5,964 bases of DNA from an uncultured Collinsella sp. (GTDB taxonomy: Bacteria > Actinomycetota > Coriobacteriia > Coriobacteriales > Coriobacteriaceae), in NCBI GenBank assembly GCA_900546105.1, contig URBP01000104.1, forward strand, positions 1 through 5,964. The letters run 5' to 3'. Below the pieces are notes generated by a model, which saw nothing but the letters and a program-made list of their open reading frames with translations, was not told where the DNA came from and ran no database searches. Position numbers and translations under genes: made by a program. Shown one piece after another: positions 1 through 5,964 of the stretch; the stretch's first letter is position 1; every line of letters begins with the position of its first letter.

Positions 1-55
1 GAGCGTCCGGCTGATAACCGGGAGGTCACAAGTTCGAATCTTGTCAGGTCCACCA
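1..55 (+). tRNA. tRNA-Ile (anticodon GAT), 3' part only
   Basis: The first 55 bases match positions 225-279 base for base, the matching part of the complete tRNA-Ile(GAT) gene in this window. Visible parts are the end of the D arm, the anticodon arm with GAT at 13-15, the variable loop, the T arm (GTTCGAATC) and the encoded CCA at 53-55. The 5' acceptor strand and most of the D arm lie outside the window, so the gene is cut by the window edge and need not be truncated in the genome. It decodes AUC and AUU. Confidence 0.95.
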
Positions 56-66
56 CTTTCTTTCGC

Positions 67-111
67 AATAAACACCCCAGCGAGAGCCGAGTCGCCGCTG
101 GGGTGTTTATT
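67..111 (+). terminator. perfect 16-bp hairpin between tRNA genes, possible terminator
   Basis: The arms at 67-82 and 96-111 (AATAAACACCCCAGCG and its exact reverse complement) enclose a 13-base loop. The core is GC-rich and the outer stem ends in TGTTTATT. The A-rich left edge and T-rich right edge give the shape of a bidirectional intrinsic terminator, although the T run is interrupted. The hairpin lies 11 bp before tRNA-Ala, which leaves no room for a normal promoter between them. It may therefore allow partial read-through or be an RNA-processing stem rather than a full stop. Confidence 0.6.
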
Positions 112-122
112 ACTGTCTCCGT

Positions 123-198
123 GGGGGTTTAGCTCAGCTGGGAGAGCGCGGGCTTTGCAAGCCTGAGGTCAGGGGTTCGATCCCCCTAACCTCCACCA
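123..198 (+). tRNA. tRNA-Ala (anticodon TGC)
   Basis: This is a complete 76-base cloverleaf with encoded CCA. The acceptor strands GGGGGTT (123-129) and AACCTCC (188-194) pair with one G-T wobble. The D arm contains AGCTCAGCTGG. The anticodon stem CGGGC/GCCTG encloses the loop TTTGCAA, giving anticodon TGC at 156-158. The T arm reads AGGGGTTCGATCCCCCT. The gene reads GCA and, by wobble, other alanine codons. Only 4 bases separate it from the next tRNA-Ile, so the two are cotranscribed and processed together. Confidence 0.97.
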
Positions 199-202
199 TG
201 AT

Positions 203-279
203 GGACCTGTAGCTCAGTTGGTTAGAGCGTCCGGCTGATAACCGGGAGGTCACAAGTTCGAATCTTGTCAGGTCCACCA
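203..279 (+). tRNA. tRNA-Ile (anticodon GAT)
   Basis: This is a complete 77-base cloverleaf. The acceptor strands GGACCTG and CAGGTCC pair perfectly, followed by discriminator A and encoded CCA (277-279). The anticodon stem TCCGG/CCGGG encloses loop CTGATAA, with GAT at 237-239. The T arm is ACAAGTTCGAATCTTGT. The Ala/Ile pair is the one often found in rRNA spacers, but no rRNA is seen on either side here, and the gene is followed directly by a terminator. Its last 55 bases are identical to the tRNA at the left edge of the window, which points to a recent or concerted duplication. Confidence 0.98.
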
Positions 280-290
280 TCAAAACTGTG

Positions 291-327
291 AAGAGCCCTG
301 AGGCGTTGCCTCGGGGCTTTTTTCTTG
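291..327 (+). terminator. intrinsic terminator of the tRNA cluster
   Basis: An 11-bp stem (AGCCCTGAGGC at 294-304, GCCTCGGGGCT at 308-318, one G-T pair) closes a GTT loop. It is followed by a run of six Ts and TTCTT-like sequence. This is a classic Rho-independent terminator, placed 11 bases after the CCA end of tRNA-Ile. Confidence 0.92.
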
Positions 328-351
328 TCTGCGATAAATCTCATTTTGGTT

Positions 352-381
352 TTGTGTGCTGTGCGAAAGATTGGGTAGTAT
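352..381 (+). promoter_or_regulatory. possible promoter for the bifunctional-nuclease gene cluster
   Basis: TTGTGT at 352-357 (3 of 6 to the -35 consensus) and TAGTAT at 376-381 (4 of 6 to the -10 consensus) are 18 bp apart. They lie between the tRNA terminator and the start codon at 438. Some promoter must exist in the stretch 328-437, because the terminator separates the gene from the tRNAs. This pair is the best I can see but is weak. The predicted leader would be about 50 nt and contains a small GCGGC/GCCGC hairpin near 393-407. Confidence 0.3.
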
Positions 382-437
382 AGCTATTCAATGCGGCGGG
401 CTGCCGCGTGTTAACCGCTACGTACCGGAGGTGTTCC

Positions 438-938
438 ATGGTTCGTGTCGACATAGAGACCATCGTCATGGCCGCCGGTCCCGTGCCATCGCTTATCGTG
501 CTTCGCGAGCGCTGCAGCAAATCGGACTCGCCCGCGCCACTGCGTTCCCTTTCCATTCAGACTGGTTCGTTTGAAGCTGCTGCCATTAGCCGCGGCATCG
601 ATAGCGGCCGCGCCGAGCGCCCGATTACCCATGACCTGCTGCTCGATACCGTTGACGCCCTGGGTGCCAAACTCGAGCGCATCGAGATCGTTCGCGCCGA
701 GCCGCCGGTGTTCTACGCGACGATCGTCGTACTGGTCGATGGCGAGGAGCGCAAGATCGACGCCCGCCCCAGTGACGCCATTGCCCTTGCCGTGCGCAGC
801 AATGCTCCCATGTTTGTGGAGGACGACATCATGAATCGCTTGGGCACTGTTTCTACCCACGCCGAGGATGTCGACGACGAGCAGGAGTTCGAGAAGTTCG
901 ACGAGTTCGTCCATACGCTCTCCCCCGATGACTTCTAA
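438..938 (+). CDS. bifunctional nuclease (BFN, DUF151) domain protein
   Basis: The 166-residue protein is essentially one BFN/DUF151 domain followed by an acidic tail. Family hallmarks are visible: an N-terminal MVRVDIETIV strand, GSFEAAAI (43-50) in place of the usual IG..EA segment, RPITHDLL (61-68), FYATIVV (92-98) and the signature DARPSDAIALAVR (108-120). Residues 128-166 are rich in Asp and Glu. The domain has a known structure from Thermotoga, and plant members are reported to have RNase and DNase activity. The bacterial role is unclear, so a nuclease function here is inherited from the family name only. I chose ATG 438 because GGAGG at 427-431 lies 6 bases upstream; the in-frame ATG at 408 has no such site. 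It is probably the first gene of a cluster with the two small genes that follow; the next start is 33 bp after its stop. The protein is likely cytoplasmic, with no signal peptide or membrane segment. Confidence 0.9.
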   Translation: MVRVDIETIVMAAGPVPSLIVLRERCSKSDSPAPLRSLSIQTGSFEAAAISRGIDSGRAERPITHDLLLDTVDALGAKLERIEIVRAEPPVFYATIVVLVDGEERKIDARPSDAIALAVRSNAPMFVEDDIMNRLGTVSTHAEDVDDEQEFEKFDEFVHTLSPDDF

Positions 939-971
939 ATGCGGGGCGGCAGAGTTGCGGAGTGTTCGCTG

Positions 972-1328
972 ATGGCCGGCGGTATGTCGGCTGAGGCGGC
1001 GGCCATTGCGCGCGAGGCCCAGATGCGCTCGGAGGCTTCTGAGGCGGCTCGCATTGCCTATGTGACGCAGGCCCGCACGCTTCGCGAGCGCCGCGGCTCG
1101 TTTATCAAGATGGTTGTCGTCTCCGCCCTTGTCGCGGCAATCTGCTCGCGCCTTCGTGGTACAGTTGGTGCGCTTGGGTTTTCGATTTCAACAGGCTTGG
1201 TAATCTGGGGCGTGGTCGATGCAGTAATGCTGACCAACCAGATCAAGGTACTCGACAAGCGCGCGATGGATATGATGCGCGCCCGCGACGCTGCCGCCAA
1301 GATTGCTGCCGAGGCACAAGAACTGTAA
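972..1328 (+). CDS. small two-helix membrane protein of unknown function
   Basis: I do not recognise a family for this 118-residue protein. Residues 1-43 form an Ala/Glu/Arg-rich stretch that should be one long helix, possibly a coiled coil. Two hydrophobic segments follow, about 44-59 and 64-87, joined by a short RLRGT turn. Residues 88-118 are another charged helix rich in Lys, Arg, Asp and Ala. The layout suggests a hairpin in the membrane with both charged helical ends on the same side, probably the cytoplasm. ATG 972 is preferred because GGAG at 959-962 lies 9 bases upstream. An ATG at 939, directly abutting the previous stop codon, would add 11 residues (MRGGRVAECSL) but has no dedicated ribosome site; translational coupling could still use it. 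The gene sits 33 bp after the BFN gene and 30 bp before the next one, consistent with one transcript. Confidence 0.75.
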   Translation: MAGGMSAEAAAIAREAQMRSEASEAARIAYVTQARTLRERRGSFIKMVVVSALVAAICSRLRGTVGALGFSISTGLVIWGVVDAVMLTNQIKVLDKRAMDMMRARDAAAKIAAEAQEL

Positions 1329-1358
1329 CGACGCCGGACTCGATGGGAAGGTCTAAAG

Positions 1359-1808
1359 ATGGCACAGGATATGCAGGACGCCGGTAACGTCTCCGCCGAG
1401 CTCGACGCCATGGTGTGTGACCTGATTGGCGCCTTCTTGGACGACCTTGCCGCCGGCGAGAATCCGGGCGTAGTTGTGGCGATCGAGGACGCTGCTTCCA
1501 ACCGATATCTGGCGGCGCTCGACGAGGACGGCGAAGAGGCGTGCCTCGAGGCGGCCACCAACTTTATCTCCGAGCATAAGATGGGTCTTAAGGACGAGGG
1601 TCTGGGCCGTATCGCCCGCTATGCCATCGGCTATACCGGCTGCGTCGAGATTGACGGAGGCTATCACGATGCTCTGCTCGTGAGCTTCTTTGAGACTACG
1701 CTCGAGAGCGGTTTTTCGGCATATGTGCTGTATGAGGGCATGGGCGCCGGCGATGGTTTTATGTGGAGCGACCCTGAACCTGCAGGTGAGGAAACCCCTC
1801 TCATCTAA
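1359..1808 (+). CDS. acidic conserved-looking protein of unknown function
   Basis: The 149-residue product is strongly acidic and has no signal peptide or membrane helix, so it is likely cytoplasmic. I do not recognise its family. An N-terminal helical part (about 1-32) is followed by an alternating strand/helix pattern: GVVVAIED (37-44), a helix rich in Glu and Ala (56-72), the segment GRIARYAIGYTGCVEIDGGY (about 83-102), and hydrophobic strands with DALLVSFFET and SAYVLYEGMG. The end is a Pro/Glu-rich tail. The start is well supported by GGGAAGG at 1345-1351, 7 bases before ATG. Codon use matches the neighbours, with GC-rich third positions throughout, so it reads as a true gene and not a shadow. 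It is 30 bp after the membrane protein gene and 117 bp before typA. Confidence 0.8.
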   Translation: MAQDMQDAGNVSAELDAMVCDLIGAFLDDLAAGENPGVVVAIEDAASNRYLAALDEDGEEACLEAATNFISEHKMGLKDEGLGRIARYAIGYTGCVEIDGGYHDALLVSFFETTLESGFSAYVLYEGMGAGDGFMWSDPEPAGEETPLI

Positions 1809-1850
1809 AATCGCTAAAATAGACGAGTTTTCGGTAAAAGGCTCAATATT

Positions 1851-1878
1851 CCCGCTGAGCGTTGTATCGCTGGGCGGG
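1851..1878 (+). promoter_or_regulatory. hairpin in the typA leader
   Basis: Arms 1851-1861 (CCCGCTGAGCG) and 1868-1878 (CGCTGGGCGGG) form an 11-bp stem with one mismatch, one G-T pair and a TTGTAT loop. No T run follows, so it is a poor intrinsic terminator. It occupies the middle of the 117-bp gap between the acidic protein gene and typA. It could modulate read-through, protect the mRNA end or be incidental. I could not pick a convincing typA promoter: AT-rich candidates are TAAAAT at 1815-1820, CAATAT at 1844-1849 and TATATG at 1899-1904, each without a good -35 partner. Confidence 0.35.
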
Positions 1879-1925
1879 TCGCATACGCGTGCCGTTTGTA
1901 TATGGATAGAAGATAGGGGAACTAC

Positions 1926-3764
<1,839 letters not shown>

Positions 3765-3791
3765 GCGCTGGGGCTTATAACCGCCAATAAG

Positions 3792-3826
3792 AAAGGGCGC
3801 CGACCGCAATGGTCGGCGCCCTTTTT
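3792..3826 (+). terminator. strong bidirectional terminator after typA
   Basis: A perfect 14-bp stem, AAAGGGCGCCGACC (3792-3805) and GGTCGGCGCCCTTT (3811-3824), closes a GCAAT loop and is followed by a run of five Ts (3822-3826). It is 27 bases after the typA stop. On the minus strand the same stem is followed by TTTCTTATT, so it should also stop transcripts arriving from the convergent bactofilin-like gene. Confidence 0.93.
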
Positions 3827-3887
3827 GGTGCAATGGGGTCAGGTTGCTTTGCACCACCACAAAGGTGCCTGGCCCTTTTGTGGTGGT
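3827..3887. repeat. REP-like palindromic intergenic element
   Basis: The core is a 35-bp near-palindrome at 3853-3887: ACCACCACAAA (3853-3863) mirrors TTTGTGGTGGT (3877-3887). Pairing continues inward to a centre at T3870 (GGTGCC-T-GGCCC), with one wobble and one mismatch across 17 positions. It is preceded by a smaller hairpin, GGTGCAA (3827-3833) with TTGCACC (3849-3855), which shares bases with the core. The stretch 3835-3851 matches the reverse complement of 3860-3876 at 12 of 17 positions, so it looks like two inverted copies of one GGGGTCAGG/GGGCCAGG-type unit. This resembles REP/BIME elements with a GCCAGGCACC-like core. Only one locus is visible, so the repeat status is inferred. It could also act in the 3' end of the minus-strand transcript. 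Confidence 0.5.
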
Positions 3888-3893
3888 TGGCGG

Positions 3894-5039
3894 CTAGGCG
3901 GTGGGGAGTCCTGGCGTGTTGGAGTCCTGTTGGGGATTGAGGTGGGCGTTGCGCCAGATGATCTGGATAACGTAGCCAAACATAAAGACAAAGGCCACGC
4001 CGCTGATGAAGTCGCCGATGAGGGGAAGTCCTGTGAGGGCACCTGCGGCGATACCGCCCACGGCGGCCATGGCGTAGCGGTTCTGGTTATGACCGACCAT
4101 GCGGGCGATCGCGGTGCCCGTAAATGCCGCCGAGACCAGAGCAATGCCGATGATGCCGCACATGAGGGCGCCGGCGAGCGACAGCCCTGCAATCGAGATA
4201 ATCAGCAACAATACGGCGGGAACAATGGCTACCGTGCCCAGAAGACCGCTCACCCACAGGGGCGTGGGGTGCTGGTGGAGCATGCCGGCGGCGCTGGCGG
4301 TCGCACGCGGAAAGACGAGCTCGAGCAACAGGGCAATAAAGCAGGTCGACAGGGCTGCGGCCACGATGCCGCCGATAATGTCGTTGACCGTAGAGGTGTC
4401 CTCGTTTTCGGTTCGGTCGATTTTGAGAGCCCCGACCTGAGCGCCCTCTGCCCGCTCGGGATCCTGTGAGACGTGGGCGTTCACCGTGCCGGTGATGCGG
4501 GCGTTTTTGCCCAGGATGAGCTTGTCGGCCCAGACCTCAACATCGCCATCGACGGTGCCGTCAATGGTAACGGTGTCGCCGGCGAGCGCCGCCGATTTGG
4601 CAGAGCCACGCAGGGCGACCGTCTCGCCCGCTGCATACAAACAGTTGGCAGTGCTGCCGGTGTTGAGAACGACGTGCTGCCCGGCCACCGTCACGCTGCC
4701 ATCGATTGCGGTTTTGGCGATATCGATGGTACGCGCCGCCAGGCGAATGGCGCCGCCTACGGTGCAGTCGCGAATCGACAGGCTCTCGCCCGCCGCGATA
4801 ATATCGCGGCCGATGGAGGCATCGTCTAAGTTGAGGCTTTGGCCGGCCCAGTACAGGTCGCCTTCGACCCCGGACGGGGTGGAGTCAGCTTCGGTCGTGA
4901 GCACGTTTCCGGCGGTATCTGTGCCGGCGAATGAAGCCGTGGGAAGTACGATGAGCGCAAGCGCAATCAGTGCGAATAGGAGGGCGATGCGGGCCTGCGC
5001 TTTACGGTGCCGGGACGACGGTGCTAGGTTGTAAGGCAT
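3894..5039 (-). CDS. secreted membrane-anchored bactofilin-like protein
   Basis: The 381-residue protein begins with a basic stretch (HRKAQAR, 11-17), a hydrophobic core (18-32) and a likely cleavage site after SFA (36-38), so it is exported. Residues about 57-190 are short glycine-punctuated strands with regularly spaced motifs (GDLYWAGQSLNL, GRDIIAAGESLSI, GSVTVAGQHVVL, GDVEVWADKLIL). This is the beta-solenoid pattern of the bactofilin/polymer-forming family (PF04519). A short charged linker follows, then several hydrophobic helices at about 219-244, 261-291, 292-314 and 324-362, and a hydrophilic tail. Classical bactofilins are cytoplasmic scaffolds without this membrane part; here the solenoid should face outside. 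A role in envelope organisation is inference. ATG 5039 is chosen because AAAGGA (5051-5046) lies 6 bases upstream and the signal peptide starts properly; the ATG at 5087 would add 16 residues and cross the inverted repeat. Convergent with typA. Confidence 0.85.
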   Translation of the reverse strand: MPYNLAPSSRHRKAQARIALLFALIALALIVLPTASFAGTDTAGNVLTTEADSTPSGVEGDLYWAGQSLNLDDASIGRDIIAAGESLSIRDCTVGGAIRLAARTIDIAKTAIDGSVTVAGQHVVLNTGSTANCLYAAGETVALRGSAKSAALAGDTVTIDGTVDGDVEVWADKLILGKNARITGTVNAHVSQDPERAEGAQVGALKIDRTENEDTSTVNDIIGGIVAAALSTCFIALLLELVFPRATASAAGMLHQHPTPLWVSGLLGTVAIVPAVLLLIISIAGLSLAGALMCGIIGIALVSAAFTGTAIARMVGHNQNRYAMAAVGGIAAGALTGLPLIGDFISGVAFVFMFGYVIQIIWRNAHLNPQQDSNTPGLPTA

Positions 5040-5050
5040 AATGAATCCTT

Positions 5051-5077
5051 TGTTAGATATTCGACATGTATCTAACA
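5051..5077. promoter_or_regulatory. 9-9-9 inverted repeat, candidate operator or leader hairpin
   Basis: TGTTAGATA (5051-5059) and TATCTAACA (5069-5077) are exact reverse complements separated by 9 bases. The element ends 11 bases before the start codon of the bactofilin-like gene, and its near arm shares one base with the AAAGGA ribosome binding site. Perfect dyads of this size near a start are typical of repressor operators. As RNA, it would form a 9-bp stem abutting the ribosome site. No regulator gene is adjacent. A possible -35 (TTGGGT on the minus strand, plus positions 5090-5085) lies just upstream, so a promoter could overlap the dyad. Confidence 0.5.
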
Positions 5078-5145
5078 GGGTACCCAACGCGCGGGCGCTC
5101 TAAAAGAACCTCTCGGTTGCATTTCGAAGGGCTGTGCCGTGCTGT

Positions 5146-5835
5146 CTACTTTTTGCGATGCAAGAAGCGCGCGATGTCTTCCTCTGTGGGGCTTTTGATG
5201 TCAAAGCGCAGCGAGAGCCAGCGCAGACCCATGGTCACGACAACGCATACGACTAGCGCGGCGACATTGCTGACCAAGCCACTCATGACGAGGCTTACAT
5301 AGCTTGTCGATCCGGCGATGGCGGCGATGGCATAAAAGTTAGTACGTTGGAAAATGCCCGGAACCACGCCCATAAAACCGTCGCGTAGCATGCCTCCGCC
5401 CACCGCGGTGAAAAAGCCCATCATGACGCATACGGCGGGTGCAAATCCGTAGACCAGCGCCTTGTCCGCTCCGGTGGCGGCGTAGATGCCGACCGAGATG
5501 ATGTCGAGCAATGGGATGAGTTTCTCTGGTTTATCGACGATTGCCGGGAAGATGTAGATGATGGCTGCCGTGGCAATGGAAAGCGGGAGTGCCATCGGCT
5601 GGTTGAGGATGTAGACGTTGCCCACCTGCAGCGTCATATCGCGTAAAAGACCGCCGCCCAGGCCACAGACCACGGCGAGTGCGACCGCGCCCACCAGGTC
5701 GAGCTTATGCTCGCGCGCGACCAGCACGCCCGAGATCGATGCCGCGACAACAGCGAACATCTCGAGCCAAAAGGGGATAGCGACCATGGCATCCGAGGCA
5801 TGTGAGGTAACGGTCATAGCGGCGACGACGGGCAA
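5146..5835 (-). CDS. TRIC/YicG-type seven-helix channel (UPF0126 family)
   Basis: The 229-residue protein is almost entirely hydrophobic, with about seven membrane helices (roughly 21-40, 47-62, 83-100, 109-125, 131-147, 167-185, 188-207). It has the duplicated signature of the family: GLGGGLLRD (58-66) and AVGGGMLRD (144-152). These glycine-rich kinks and Arg-Asp pairs line the pore in the trimeric prokaryotic TRIC channels. Members are described as cation channels and some are annotated as glycine transporters, so the substrate is not fixed by sequence. The C-terminal tail (210-229) is charged and cytoplasmic. The start is a TTG at 5835-5833, chosen because AAAGGA (5848-5843) lies 7 bases upstream; the next ATG (5817) lacks a ribosome site. 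The gene lies 106 bp upstream of the bactofilin-like gene on the same strand. That gap holds only a weak AACC-GAGA-GGTT stem with TTTT (5118-5102), so partial read-through is possible. Confidence 0.88.
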   Translation of the reverse strand: MPVVAAMTVTSHASDAMVAIPFWLEMFAVVAASISGVLVAREHKLDLVGAVALAVVCGLGGGLLRDMTLQVGNVYILNQPMALPLSIATAAIIYIFPAIVDKPEKLIPLLDIISVGIYAATGADKALVYGFAPAVCVMMGFFTAVGGGMLRDGFMGVVPGIFQRTNFYAIAAIAGSTSYVSLVMSGLVSNVAALVVCVVVTMGLRWLSLRFDIKSPTEEDIARFLHRKK

Positions 5836-5858
5836 GATGGGGTCCTTTGAGTTGCGAG

Positions 5859-5864
5859 TTTATA
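5859..5864 (-). promoter_or_regulatory. possible -10 box of the TRIC-type gene
   Basis: The minus strand reads TTGTATAAACT here, with TATAAA (5 of 6 to the -10 consensus) directly after TG. It is 23 bp before the TTG start. No good -35 box is seen 16-18 bp upstream. A short tandem GTACAT-A-GTACAT lies just upstream at 5873-5885 and is also locally palindromic. Confidence 0.3.
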
Positions 5865-5905
5865 CAATGCCCGTACATAGTACATGGTTGGCGGCCATCG
5901 CGTCC

Positions 5906-5964
5906 TCATTCCTCGGCAAACGGTCGGGACTGGGCGCGGGCGTAAGCACCAAACGTGCACGTCA
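5906..5964 (-). CDS. possible C-terminal tail of an upstream gene
   Basis: One minus-strand frame enters from the right edge and runs 18 codons to a TGA at 5908-5906, giving TFGAYARAQSRPFAEE at its end. The composition and GC-rich third positions look coding, and the stop lies about 70 bp before the TRIC-type gene, a natural place for the previous gene to end. Nineteen codons are too few to identify anything, so this may be chance. Confidence 0.3.
   Translation of the reverse strand, partial: TCTFGAYARAQSRPFAEE

Noticed and set aside
1..327. tRNA cluster as a phage or island attachment site, given the repeated tRNA-Ile segment
   Set aside because: The repeat covers the whole visible tRNA, not just a 3' tail. 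No integrase or foreign-looking genes lie between the copies, and only another tRNA and a hairpin separate them.
411..914. A 167-codon minus-strand open frame opposite the BFN gene
   Set aside because: This is the same in-register antisense effect. The plus strand has the DUF151 signature and a good ribosome site.
3825..4469. A 214-codon plus-strand open frame across the REP-like element and the bactofilin-like gene
   Set aside because: It lies in the same codon register opposite the minus-strand gene and starts inside the typA terminator. Its Gly/Asp/His-rich translation has no domain pattern.

Overview
The window looks like ordinary chromosome from a high-GC Gram-positive bacterium, most likely a Coriobacteriia member such as Collinsella. 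This is an inference from GC-rich third codon positions, CCA-encoding tRNA genes and the style of the TypA and small companion proteins; no 16S sequence is present to settle it. Every frame-open gene is intact, and I see no phage, insertion sequence, CRISPR array or toxin system.

Layout. Positions 1-327 hold a tRNA cluster on the plus strand: the 3' part of a tRNA-Ile(GAT), a perfect 16-bp hairpin, tRNA-Ala(TGC), a second tRNA-Ile(GAT) identical to the first over all visible bases, and a strong intrinsic terminator. Positions 438-3764 hold four plus-strand genes: a bifunctional-nuclease-domain protein (438-938), a small two-helix membrane protein (972-1328), an acidic protein I do not recognise (1359-1808), and typA/bipA, the ribosome-associated translational GTPase (1926-3764). 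The first three are 30-33 bp apart and are probably one transcript. typA follows a 117-bp gap containing a hairpin, so it may be read through or have its own promoter.

typA ends at a 14-bp terminator that should work in both directions. Next to it is a 35-bp near-palindrome resembling REP-type intergenic repeats. Two minus-strand genes converge on this point. Read in their own direction, the first is a TRIC/YicG-type seven-helix channel (5835-5146, TTG start). The second is a secreted, membrane-anchored bactofilin-like beta-solenoid protein (5039-3894). A 9-9-9 inverted repeat sits just upstream of the ribosome binding site of the latter. The last 59 bases may carry the C-terminal tail of another minus-strand gene.

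Functionally the left half is translation-related (tRNAs, TypA) and the right half is cell-envelope related. I did not find a convincing new multi-gene system. The best leads are the unknown gene pair upstream of typA, the extracytoplasmic bactofilin fusion with its inverted repeat, and the REP-like palindrome.
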